From: Megalopta genalis
Lineage: Eukaryota; Arthropoda; Insecta; Hymenoptera; Halictidae
NCBI RefSeq assembly: GCF_051020955.1
Contig: NW_027477136.1
Coordinates: 31,032 to 95,031, forward strand
Length of the DNA stretch: 64,000 nucleotides
Direction of reading: 5' to 3'
Made by a program: the position numbers and the translations under genes. The notes beneath the pieces were generated by a model. It searched no databases. It was not told the origin of the DNA and was given only the letters and a program-made list of their open reading frames with translations. Positions 12,511 to 25,000 of the stretch are shown here, piece by piece (position 1 is the stretch's first letter; each line of letters starts with the position of its first letter).

Positions 12511-13300
12511 ATCAATGCGAAGTAGAAGGGTTAGCTTCTAATCCGTGCGAATCAAATGGTATAACTTCAAATATTTGTGTTATACATGATTTGGCTTCAA
12601 CTGCGTGCGAAACAAAAGTGTTAGCTCTAAATCCATAAGAAACATATGATTTAGCTTCAAATCAAAGCGAAGTAGAAGGCTTAGCTTCAAATCCAGACGA
12701 AACATATGATATAGCTTCACATCAATGCGAAGGAGAAGGCTGATCTTCTAATCCAAGCGAAACAAATGAGTTCGCTTCAAATACTTGTGATATACATGAT
12801 TTAGCTTCAAATGCAGGCGACACAAACGAGTTTTATCATCAAATCCATCCGAAACACATGATTTAGCTTCAAATATTTGTGATATACATGATTTGGCAAA
12901 TGCTTGCGAAACAAATGAGTTAGCCACAAATCCAAGTGAATGAAATGATTTAGCTTCAAATCAATGCGAAGTAGAATGCTTATCTTCGAATCCATGCGAA
13001 ACAAATGGCTTAGCTTCAAATACTTGTGATATACATGATTTAGCCTGAAAAGCAGGCGATACTAACGAGTTAGCTTCAAATCCATGCGAAACGAATGATT
13101 GAGCTTCAAACACTTGGGATATAGGCGACACAGCTTCAGCTGCATGCGAAACAATCGAATAAGCTTCAAGTCTATGCGAAACACATGATTCAGCTGCAAA
13201 TCAATGCGAAGTAGAAGGCTGATTTTCGAATCCATGCGAAACAAATGGTTTAGCTACAAATACTTGTGATGTACGTTATTTAGATTAAACTGCATGCGCA

Positions 13301-16300
13301 ACGAACGAATTAGCTTCAAATCCATGCGAAACACATGATTTAGCAGCAAATCAATGCGACATAGAAGGTTTAGCTTCAAATCCATGCGAAACCATTGATT
13401 TAGCTTCAGATACTTGCGATATAAGTGACATAGCTTCTAATGCAGACGAAACAAACGAGTTAGCTTTAAATCCAAGCGAATCACATGATGTAGCTTCAAA
13501 TCAATGCGATTTAGAAGGTTTAGTTTCAAATCCATGCGAAACAAATGATTTAGCTTCAAACACTTGGGATATATGTGATACAGCTTCAAATGCAGACGCT
13601 TCAAATCCATGCGAAACACATCATTTAGCAGCAAATCAATGCGATGTAGAAGGTTTAGTTTCAAATGCATGCGAAACAAATGATTTAGCTTCAAATCAAT
13701 TCGAAGTAGAAGGCTTAGCTACAAATCCAAGCGAAACAAATGATTTAGGTACAGATACATGCGATATAAGTGATATAGCTTCAAATGCGGACGAAACAAA
13801 CGAGTTAGCTTCAACTCCATGCGAAACACATGATGTAGCTTCAAATCAATGTGATGTAGAAGGGTTAGCTTCAAATCCATGCGACACAAATGATTTAGTA
13901 TCAGATACATGCAATATAAGCTATATAGCTTCAAATGCAGGAGAAACAAACGAGTTAGCTTCAAATACAAGCGACACACATGATTTAGCTTCAAATCAAT
14001 GCGATGTAGAAGGTTTAGCTTCAAATCCAAGCGAAACACATGATTTAGCTGCAAATCAATGCGATGTAGAAGGTGTAGGTTCAAATCCATGCGAAACAAA
14101 TGATTTAGCACCAGATACTTGCGATATAAGTGATACAGCTATAAATGCAGGGGAAACAAACGAGTTAGCTTCAAACCCATGCAAAACACATGACTAAACT
14201 TCTAAACAATTCTATGTAGAAGGTTTAGCTTCAACTCCATGCGAAACACATGGTTTAGCTGCTAATCAATGCGATGTAGAAGATTTAGCTTCAAATCCAA
14301 GCGAAACACATGATTTAGAACAGGAACTTGCGATGTAAGTGATATAGCTTCCAATGCAGACGAAACAATCGTGTTAGCTTCAAGTACAAGCGACACACAT
14401 GATTTAGCTTCAAACCAATGCGATGTGGAAGGTTTAGCTTCAAATCCAAGCGAAACACATGATTTAGCTGCAAATCAATGCGATGTAGAAGGTGTAGCTT
14501 CAAATCCATGCGAAACAAATGATTTAGCATCAGATACTTGCGCTATAAGTAATACAGCTTTAAATGCAGGGGAAACAAACGAGTTAGCTTCAATCCCATG
14601 CAAAACACATGACTAAGCTTCAAAACAATTCTATGTAGATGGTTGAGCTTCAACTCCATGCGAAACACATGATTTAGCATCAAATCAATGAGATGTAGTA
14701 GGTTTAGCTTCAAATCCATGCGACACAAATGATTTAGCTTCAAATCGATACGAAGTAGAAGGCTTATCATCAAATCCATGCGAAACAAATGATTTAGCTT
14801 CAAACACTTGAGATATAAGAGGTACTTCTTCAAATGCAGACGAAACAAACGATTTAGCTTCAAATCCATGCAAAACACATGATTAAGCTTCAAATCGATG
14901 CGAAGTAGTAGGCTTAGTTTCAAAGCAATGCGATGTAGAAGGTTTAGCTTCAAATCCATGCGACATAAATGATTTAGCATCATAAACATGCGATATAAGT
15001 GATATAGCTTCAAATGCAGGAGAAACAAACGGGTTAGCTTCGTATCCAAGCGAAACACATGATTTAGCTTCAAATCAATGCGATGTAGAGGGTTTAGCTT
15101 GAAATCCATGCGAGAAAAATTATTGAGCTTCAAACACTTGCGATATAACTGATATAGCTTCCAATGCAGACGAAACAAACGAGCTAGCTTCAAATACAAG
15201 CGAAACACATGATTTAGCTTCAAATCAATGAGATGTAGAAGGTTTAGATTCAAATCCAAGCGACACAAATGATTTGGCTTCAAATACTTGCGATATAAAT
15301 GATATAGCTTCAAATGCAGGGGAAGCAAACGAGTTAGCTTCAAATACATACAAAACACATGATTAAGCTTCAAATCAATGCTATGTCGAAGGTTTAGCTT
15401 CAAATCCATGCGAAACGAATGATTCAGCTTCAAACAATTGGGATATAAGTGATATAGCTTCAAATGCAGACGAAACAAACGAGTTAGCTTCAAATCCAAG
15501 CGAAACACATGATTTAGATTCAAATCAACGCGATGTAGAAGTTTTATCTTCAAATCCACGCGAAACAAATGATTTAGCTTCAAACACTTGGGATATAAGT
15601 GATATAGCTTCAAATGCAGACGAATCAAACGAGTTAGCTACAAATCCATTCGATACATATCATTTAACTTCAAATCGATGCGAAGTAGAAGGCTTAGCTT
15701 CAAAGCAATGCGATGCAGAAGGTTTAGCTTCAAATACATGCGAAACAAATGATTTAGCTACAAACACTTGGCATATAAGTGATATAGCTTCAAATGCAGA
15801 CGAATCAAACGAATTAGCTTCAAATCCATGCGAAACAAATGATTTAGCTTCAAACACTTGGGATATTAGTGATATAGCTTCAAATACAGACGAATCAAAC
15901 AAGTGAGCTTCAAAATCAATGCGATGCATATAATTTAGCTTCAAACCGATACGAAGTAGAAGTCTTAGCTTTAAATCCATGCGAACCAAATGACTTAGGT
16001 TCAGATACTTGCGATATAAGTGATATAGCTTCAAATGCAGACGAAACAAACGAGTTAGCTTCATATCCAAGTGAAACACATGATCTAGCTTCAAACAATG
16101 CGAAGTAGAAGGCTTAGCTCCAAATCCATGCGAAACAAATGATTCAGCTTCAAATCAATGCGAAGTAGAAGGCTTACCTTCAAAGCAATGCGACATAAAT
16201 GATTTAGCATCATATACATGCGATATAAGTGATATAGCTTCAAATGCAGGAGAAACAAACGGGTTAGCTTCGTATCCAAGCGAAACACGTTATTTAGCAT

Positions 16301-16930
16301 CAAATCAGTGCGATGTAGAAGGTTCAGATTCAAATCCATGCGATGTAGAAGCTTTAGCATCAAATCCATGCGAAACACATGATTTAGCAGCAAATCAATG
16401 CGATGTAGAAGGCTTAGCTACAAATCCATGCGAAACAAATGATTTAGCTTCATACAATTGGGACATAAATGATATATCTTTAAATGCAGACGAATCAAAC
16501 GAGTTAGCTTCAAATCCATGCGAGACACATGATTTAGCTTCAAATCCATGCGAAATAAATGATTGAGCTTCACACACTTCGGATATAAGTGATATAGCTT
16601 TAAATGCAAACGAATCAAACGAGTTAGCTTCAAATCCATGCGAGACACATGATTTAGCTGCAAATCAGTGCCATGTAGATGGTTTAGCTTCAAATACATG
16701 CGAAACAAATGATTTAGATTCAGATACTTGCGATATAAGTGATATAGCTTCAAATGCAGGGGAAACAAACGAGTTAGCATCAAATCCATGCAAAACACAT
16801 GATTAAGATTCAAATCAATGCGATGCAGGAGGTTTAGTTTCAAATCCATGCGAAACAAATGATTTAGATTCAGATACATGAGATATAATTTATATAGCTT
16901 CAAATGCAGGCTAAACTAACAAATTAGCTT
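13301..16930. repeat. Subfamily I satellite, 13.3-16.9 kb
   Basis: Ordinary subfamily I pentamers with local D-E duplications (13,980-14,100 and 14,380-14,510 are near-identical D-E-D-E-A-B-C runs). Monomers with GATTAAGCTTC or GGTTGAGCTTC introduce stops in the + frame. A 31-bp monomer lies at about 15,907. No gene or non-repeat sequence is present. Confidence 0.88.
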
Positions 16931-18255
16931 CAAATCCATGCGAAACACATGATTTAGCTGCAAATCAAAGCGATGTAGATGGTTTAGCTTCAAATCCATG
17001 CGAAACAAATGATTTAGATACAGATACTTGAGATATAAGTTATATAGCTTCAAATGCAGGCGAAACTAACGAGTTAGCTTCAAATCCATGCCAAACACAT
17101 GATTTAGCTGCAAATTCATGCGATGTAGATGATTTAGATTCAAATCCGTGCGAAACACATGATTTAGCTTCAAATCTATACGAAGTAGAAGGCTTAGCTT
17201 CAAATTCATGCGAAACAAATGATTTAGATTCAGATACTTGCGATATAAGTGATATAGCTTCAAATGCAGGGGAAACAAACGAGTTAGCATCAAATCCATG
17301 CGAAACACATGATTTAGCTGCAAATCCATGCGATGTAGATGACTTATATTCAAATCCGTGCGAAATAAATGATTTAGCATCAGATAATTGCGATATAACT
17401 GATATAGCTTCAAATGCAGGGGAAACAGGAGAGTTAGCATCATAACCATGCAAAACACATGATTTAGCGTCAAATCAATGCGATGCAGAAGGTTTAACTT
17501 CAAATCCAAGCGAAACACATGATTTAGCTTCAAATCAATGCGATGTTGGAGGTTTAGCTTCAAATCCATGCGAAACAAATGATTTAGATTCATACAATTG
17601 GGATATAAGTGATATAGCTTTAAATGCAGACGAATCAAACGAGTTCGCTTCAAATCCATGCGAGACACATGATTTAGCTGCAAATCAAAGCGATGTAGAT
17701 GGTTTAGCTTCAAATCCATGCGAAACAAATGATTTAGATTCAGATACGTGAGATATAATTTATATAGCTTCAAATGCAGGCGAATCTAACGAGTTAGCTT
17801 CAAATCCATGCGAAACACATGATTTAGCTGCAAATCAAAGCGATGTAGATGGTTTAGCTTCAAATCCATGCGAAACAAATGATTTAGATTCAGATACATG
17901 AGATATAATTTATATAGCTTCAAATGCAGGCGAAACTAACAAATTAGCTTCAAATCCATGCGAAACACATGATTTAGCTGCAAATCAAAGCGATGTAGAT
18001 GGTTTAGCTTCAAATCCATGCGAAACAAATGATTTAGATACAGATACTTGAGATATAAGTTATATAGCTTCAAATGCAGGCGAAACTAACGAGTTAGCTT
18101 CAAATCCATGCCAAACACATGATTTAGCTGCAAATTCATGCGATGTAGATGATTTAGATTCAAATCCGTGCGAAACACATGATTTAGCTTCAAATCTATA
18201 CGAAGTAGAAGGCTTAGCTTCAAATTCATGCGAAACAAATGATTTAGATTCAGGT
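16931..18255 (+). repeat. Locally homogenised 150-bp units, first run
   Basis: The marker CCATGCGAGACACATG / CCATGCGAAACACATG followed by AATCAAAGCGATGTAGATGG recurs at exact 150-bp steps (CATG at 17,657, 17,807, 17,957, then a variant at 18,107), and also at 16,937 and 17,087. A 215-bp piece at 17,021-17,235 recurs at 18,041-18,255 (offset 1,020) and at 21,805-22,020. Each 150-bp unit carries an in-frame TGA in its B monomer (ATGAGATATAATT or TTGAGATATAAGTT). Confidence 0.9.
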
Positions 18256-18950
18256 ACTTGAGATATAAGTGATATAGCTTCAAATGCTGGGGAACCAAAC
18301 GAGTTAGCATCAAATCCATGCGAAACACATGATTTAGCTGCAAATCAATGCGATGTAGAAGGATTAGCTTCAAATCCTTACGAAGCAAATGATTGAACTT
18401 CAAACACTTGGGATATAGGTGATATAACTTCAGCTGCATGCGAAACAGACGAGTTAGGTTCAAATCCAAGCGAAACACATGATTTAGCTTCAAATCAATT
18501 CGAAGTAGAAGGCTTAGCTACAAATCCATGCAAAACAAGTGATTTAGCTTCAAACACTTGAGATATAAGTGATATAGCTTCAAATGCAGCCGAAACAAAC
18601 GAGTTAGCTTCAAATCCAAGCGAATCACATGATTTAGCTTCAAATCAATGCGATGTAGAAGGTTTAGCTTCAAATTCATGCGAAGCAGATGATTTAGATT
18701 CAGATACTTGCGATATAAGTGATATAGCTTCAAATGCAGGGGAAACAAACGAGTTAGCATCAAATCCATGCAAAACACATGATTTAGCTTCAAATCAATG
18801 CGATGTAAAAAGGTTTAGCTTCAAATCCATGCGAACCAAATGACTTAGGTTCAGATACTTGCGATATAAGTGATATAGCTTCAAATGCAGACGAAACAAA
18901 CGAGTTAGCTTCAAAATCCATGCAAAACACATGATTTAGCTTCAAATCAA

Positions 18951-20190
18951 TGCGATGGAGAAAGGTTTAGTTTCAAATTCAAGCGAAACACATGATTTAG
19001 CTTTAAATCAATGCGTTGTAGAAGGTTTATCTTCAAATCCAAGCGAAACACATGATTTAGCTTCAAATTAATACGATGTAGAAGGTTTAGCTTCAAATCC
19101 AAGCGAAACAAATGATTTAGCTTCAAACAATTGGGATATAAGTGATATAGCTTCAAATGCAGGGGAAACAAGCGAGCTACATCCAACTCCATGCGAAACA
19201 CATGACTGAGCTTCAAACCAATGCGATGTAGAAGGTTTAGCTTCAAATCAATGCGATGTAGAAGGTTTAGCTTCAAATCAATGCGATGTAGAAGGTTTAG
19301 CTTCAAATGAATGCGAAACAAATGATTTAGGTTCAGATACTTGCGATATAAGTGATATAGCTTCAAATGGAGACGAAACAAACGAGTTAGATTCAAATCC
19401 AAGCGAAACACATGAATTAGCTTCATATCAATGCGAAGTAGCAGGCTTAGCTTCACATCCATGCGAAACAAATGATTTAGGTTCAGATACTTGCGATATA
19501 AGTGATATAGATTCAAATGCGGGAGAAACAAACGTGATAGCCTCAAATACATGCGAAGCAAGTGATTTAGCTGCAAATCAAAGCGATGTAGAAGGTTTAT
19601 CTTCAAATACATGCGAAATAAATGATTTAGCTTCAAACACTTGGGCTGTACGTGATATAGCTTCAAATGCAGACGAAACAAACGATTTCGCTTCATATCC
19701 AAGCGAAACACATGATTTAGCTTCAAATCAATGCGATGTAGAAGGTTTAGCTTCAAATCCATGCGAAACAAATGATTTAGCATCAAATACTTGCGATATA
19801 AATGATATAGCTGCAAATTCTGGCGAAACGAACGAGTTAGCTTCAAATATTCGCGAATCACACGATTTAGCTGCAAATCCATACGAAGTAGAAGGTTTAG
19901 ATTCAAATCCAAGCGAAACACATGATTTAGCTTTAAATCATTGCGATGTAGAAGGTTTAGATTCAAATCCATGCGAAACCAATGATTCAGCTTCAGATAC
20001 TTGCGATATAAGTGATATAGCTTCAAATGCAGACGAAACAAACGATTTCGCTTCATATCCAAGCGAAACACATGATTTAGCTTCAAATCAATGCGATGTA
20101 TAAGGTTTGCCTTCAAATACACGCGAAACAAATGATTTAGCTTCAAACACATGGGGTATAATTGATATAGCTTCAAATGCAGGGGAAACG
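18951..20190 (+). repeat. Partial macro-unit (older or truncated copy)
   Basis: Matches the 4-kb macro-unit beginning at 22,413 with an offset of about 3,461 bp, including the triple-E run and the CGTGATATAGCTTC, GATTTCGCTTCATATCC and GTATAAGGTTTGCC markers. It carries one extra A at GAGAAAGG relative to the later copies. Around 20,100-20,240 it joins sequence equivalent to a different position of the macro-unit, so it is incomplete. Confidence 0.85.
19210..19299 (+). repeat. Triple E monomer run (E-E-E)
   Basis: Three type E monomers (starts 19,210, 19,240, 19,270) follow each other, breaking the A-B-C-D-E order. The same triplet is inherited at the corresponding positions of the macro-units, near 22,671, 26,727 and 30,783. 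It records a single 30-bp-level slippage or exchange that predates the macro-unit amplification. Confidence 0.9.
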
Positions 20191-21120
20191 ACGAGTTAGC
20201 ATCAAATCCATGCAAAACACATGATTTAGCTTCAAATCAATGCGATGCAGAAGGTTTAGCTTCAAATCCATGCGAAACAAATGATTTAGCTTCAAACAAT
20301 TGAGATATAAGTGATATAGCTTCAAATGCAGCCGAAGCAAACGAGTTAGCTTCAAATCCAAGCGAATCACATGATTTAGCTTCAAATCAATGCGAAGTTG
20401 AAGGTTTAGATTCAAATCCATGCGAAACAAATGATTTAGCTTCAAACAATTGGGATATAAGTGATATAGCTTCAAATGCATTCCAAACAAATGATTTAGA
20501 TTCAGATACTTGCGATATAACTGATATAGCTTCAAATGCAGGGGAAGCAAACGAGTTAGAATCAAATCCATGCAAAACACATGATTTTGCTTCAAATCAA
20601 TGCGATGCAGAAGATTTAGCTTCAAATCCAAGCGAAACACATGATTTAACTTCAAATCTATACGAAGTAGAAGGCTTTGCTTCAAATTCATGCGAAACAA
20701 ATGATTTAGATTCAGATACTTGCGATATAAGTGATATAGCTTCAATTGCAGCATCAAATCCATGCGAAACACATGATTTAGCTGCAAATCCATGGGATGT
20801 AGATGACTTATATTCAAATCCGTGCGAAATAAATGATTTAGCATCAGATACTTGCGATATAACTGATATAGCTTCAAATGCAGGGGAAACAGGAGAGTTA
20901 GCATCATAACCATGCAAAACACATGATTTAGCGTCAAATCAATGCGATGCAGAAGGTTTAACTTCAAATCCAAGCGAAACACATGATTTAGCTTCAAATC
21001 AATGCGATGTAGGAGGTTTAGCTTCAAATCCATGCGAAACAAATGATTTAGATTCATACAATTGGGATATAAGTAATATAGCTTTAAATGCAGACGAATC
21101 AAACGAGTTAGCTTCAAATC

Positions 21121-21870
21121 CATGCGAGACACATGATTTAGCTGCAAATCAAAGCGATGTAGATGGTTTAGCTTCAAATCCATGCGAAACAAATGATTTA
21201 GATTCAGATACGTGAGATATAATTTATATAGCTTCAAATGCAGGCGAATCTAACGAGTTAGCTTCAAATCCATGCGAAACACATGATTTAGCTGCAAATC
21301 AAAGCGATGTAGATGGTTTAGCTTCAAATCCATGCGAAACAAATGATTTAGATTCAGATACATGAGATATAATTTATATAGCTTCAAATGCAGGCGAAAC
21401 TAACGAGTTAGCTTCAAATCCATGCGAAACACATGATTTAGCTGCAAATCAAAGCGATGTAGATGGTTTAGCTTCAAATCCATGCGGAACAAATGATTTA
21501 GATACAGATACTTGAGATATAAGTTATATAGCTTCAAATGCAGGCGAATCTAACGAGTTAGCTTCAAATCCATGCGAAACACATGATTTAGCTGCAAATC
21601 AAAGCGATGTAGATGGTTTAGCTTCAAATCCATGCGAAACAAATGATTTAGATTCAGATACATGAGATATAATTTATATAGCTTCAAATGCAGGCGAAAC
21701 TAACAAATTAGCTTCAAATCCATGCGAAACACATGATTTAGCTGCAAATCAAAGCGATGTAGATGGTTTAGCTTCAAATCCATGCGAAACAAATGATTTA
21801 GATACAGATACTTGAGATATAAGTTATATAGCTTCAAATGCAGGCGAAACTAACGAGTTAGCTTCAAATC
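21121..21870 (+). repeat. Locally homogenised 150-bp units, second run (5 copies)
   Basis: Five nearly identical 150-bp pentamers start at 21,121, 21,271, 21,421, 21,571 and 21,721; a diverged sixth begins at 21,871. They differ from one another by only a few bases. An in-frame TGA in the B monomer (for example 21,363-21,365) is present in each, so the stop was amplified along with the unit. It is the cleanest pentamer tandem in the window. Confidence 0.93.
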
Positions 21871-22086
21871 CATGCCAAACACATGATTTAGCTGCAAATT
21901 CATGCGATGTAGATGATTTAGATTCAAATCCGTGCGAAACACATGATTTAGCTTCAAATCTATACGAAGTAGAAGGCTTAGCTTCAAATTCATGCGAAAC
22001 AAATGATTTAGATTCAGGTACTTGAGATATAAGTGATATAGCTTCAAATGCAGGGGAACCAAACGAGTTAGCATCAAATCCATGCG

Positions 22087-25000
22087 AAACACATGATTTA
22101 GCTGCAAATCAATGCGATGTAGAAGGATTAGCTTCAAATCCTTACGAAGCAAATGATTGAACTTCAAACACTTGGGATATAGGTGATATAACTTCAGCTG
22201 CATGCGAAACAGACGAGTTAGGTTCAAATCCAAGCGAAACACATGATTTAGCTTCAAATCAATTCGAAGTAGAAGGCTTAGCTACAAATCCATGCAAAAC
22301 AAGTGATTTAGCTTCAAACACTTGAGATATAAGTGATATAGCTTCAAATGCAGCTGAAACAAACGAGTTAGCTTCAAATCCAAGCGAATCACATGATTTA
22401 GCTTCAAATCAATGCGATGGAGAAGGTTTAGTTTCAAATTCAAGCGAAACACATGATTTAGCTTTAAATCAATGCGTTGTAGAAGGTTTATCTTCAAATC
22501 CAAGCGAAACACATGATTTAGCTTCAAATTAATACGATGTAGAAGGTTTAGCTTCAAATCCAAGCGAAACAAATGATTTATCTTCAAACAATTGGGATAT
22601 AAGTGATATAGCTTCAAATGCAGGGGAAACAAGCGAGCTACATCCAACTCCATGCGAAACACATGACTGAGCTTCAAACCAATGCGATGTAGAAGGTTTA
22701 GCTTCAAATCAATGCGATGTAGAAGGTTTAGCTTCAAATCAATGCGATGTAGAAGGTTTAGCTTCAAATGAATGCGAAACAAATGATTTAGGTTCAGATA
22801 CTTGCGATATAAGTGATATAGCTTCAAATGGAGACGAAACAAACGAGTTAGATTCAAATCCAAGCGAAACACATGAATTAGCTTCATATCAATGCGAAGT
22901 AGCAGGCTTAGCTTCACATCCATGCGAAACAAATGATTTAGGTTCAGATACTTGCGATATAAGTGATATAGATTCAAATGCGGGAGAAACAAACGTGATA
23001 GCCTCAAATACATGCGAAGCAAGTGATTTAGCTGCAAATCAAAGCGATGTAGAAGGTTTATCTTCAAATACATGCGAAATAAATGATTTAGCTTCAAACA
23101 CTTGGGCTGTACGTGATATAGCTTCAAATGCAGACGAAACAAACGATTTCGCTTCATATCCAAGCGAAACACATGATTTAGCTTCAAATCAATGCGATGT
23201 AGAAGGTTTAGCTTCAAATCCATGCGAAACAAATGATTTAGCTTCAAACACTTGGGATATAAGTGATGTTGCTTCAGATGCAGACGAATCAAACGAGTTA
23301 GCATCAAAATCCATGCTATACATATCATTTAGCTTCAAACCGATACGCAGTAGAAGGATTAGCTTCAAGTCCATGCGAAACAAGTGATTTAGCTTCAAAC
23401 ACTTGGGATATAAGAGATATAACTTCAATTGCAGACAAAACAAACGAGTTAGCTTCAAATCCATGCGAAACACATGAGTTAGCTTCAAATCAATGCGATG
23501 TAGAAGGTTTAGATTCAAATCCATGCGAAACCAATGATTCAGCTTCAGATACTTGCGATATAAGTGATATAGCTTCAAATGCAGACGAAACAAACGATTT
23601 CGCTTCATATCCAAGCGAAACACATGATTTAGCTTCAAATCAATGCGATGTATAAGGTTTGCCTTCAAATACACGCGAAACAAATGATTTAGCTTCAAAC
23701 ACATGGGGTATAATTGATATAGCTTCAAATGCAGGGGAAACGAACGAGTTAGCATCAAATCCATGCAAAACACATGATTTAGCTTCAAATCAATGCGATG
23801 CAGAAGGTTTAGCTTCAAATCCATGCGAAACAAATGATTTAGCTTCAAACAATTGAGATATAAGTGATATAGCTTCAAATGCAGCCGAAGCAAACGAGTT
23901 AGCTTCAAATCCAAGCGAATCACATGATTTAGCTTCAAATCAATGCGAAGTTGAAGGTTTAGATTCAAATCCATGCGAAACAAATGATTTAGCTTCAAAC
24001 AATTGGGATATAAGTGATATAGCTTCAAATGCTGACGAATCAAACGAGTTAGCTTCAAAATCCATGCGATACATATCATTTAACTTCAAATCGACACGCA
24101 GTAGAAGGATTAGCTTCAAGTCCATGCGAAACAAGTGATTTAGCTTCAAACACTTGGGATATAAGAGATATAACTTCAATTGCAGACAAAACAAACGAGT
24201 TAGCTTCAAATCCATGCGAAACACATGAGTTAGCTTCAAATCAATGCGATGTAGAAGGTTTAACTTCAAATCCATGCGGAACAAATGATTTAGCTTCAGA
24301 TACTTGCGATATAAGTGATATAGCATCAAATGCAGGCGAAAAGATCGAGTTAGCTTCATATCCATGCGAAAGACATGATTTAGCTGTAAATCGATGCGAT
24401 GTAGAAGTTTCAGCTTGACATCCATGCGAAACAAATGATTTAGCATCAAATACTTGCGATATAAATGATATAGCTGCAAATTCTGGCGAAACGAACGAGT
24501 TAGCTTCAAATATTCGCGAATCATACGATTTAGCTGCAAATCCATACGAAGTAGAAGGTTTAGATTCAAATCCAAGCGAAACACATGATTTAGCTTTAAA
24601 TCATTGCGATGTAGAAGGTTTAGATTCAAATCCATGCGAAACCAATGATTCAGCTTCAGATACTTGCGATATAAGTGATACAGCTTCAAATGCAGACGAA
24701 ACAAACGATTTCGCTTCATATCCAAGCGAAACACATGATTTAGCTTCAAATCAAAGCGATGTATAAGGTTTGCCTTCAAATACACGCGAAACAAATGATT
24801 TAGCTTCAAACACATGGGGTATAATTGATATAGCTTCAAATGCAGGGGAAACGAACGAGTTAGCATCAAATCCATGCAAAACACATGATTTAGGTTCAAA
24901 TCAATGCGATGCAGAAGGTTTAGCTTCAAATCCATGCGAAACAAATGATTTAGCTTCAAACAATTGAGATATAAGTGATATAGCTTCAAATGCAGCCGAA

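Larger units (their letters stand above)
7639..12850 (+). repeat. 32-bp monomer variant, 11 dispersed copies
   Basis: A 2-bp insertion at a monomer junction creates the marker TTTTATCATCAAATCCATCC. It starts at 7,639, 7,939, 8,091, 9,591, 9,891, 10,193, 10,493, 10,675, 11,574, 11,874 and 12,831, and I saw it nowhere outside this island. Spacings are often 300 bp (two pentamers) or close multiples of 150. The variant therefore arose once and spread by amplification of pentamer multiples. Confidence 0.9.
6075..13300. repeat. Subfamily II satellite island
   Basis: The pentamer order is retained (clean example 7,252-7,401) but the monomers differ systematically. B reads ACTTGTGATATACATGATTTA in two parts (ACTTGTGATA, TACATGATTTA), A ends AAATGGTTTA, E reads GAAGTAGAAGGCTTA, and some C monomers read ACTGCATGCGAAAC. 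The island has soft edges. It is interrupted at about 8,320-9,240 by subfamily I sequence that includes copy 2 of the 720-bp repeat. Its first and last parts (6,080-6,420 and 12,380-12,720) match each other at exactly 6,300 bp. Confidence 0.88.

Noticed and set aside
17641..21870. Alternative genetic code (TGA read as cysteine) rescuing a giant + strand ORF, since TGC often becomes TGA
   Set aside because: The same site also becomes TGG, TGA also replaces leucine codons (GATTGA, GGTTGA), TAA and TAG occur too, and 29-, 31- and 32-bp monomers break the frame regardless of code.
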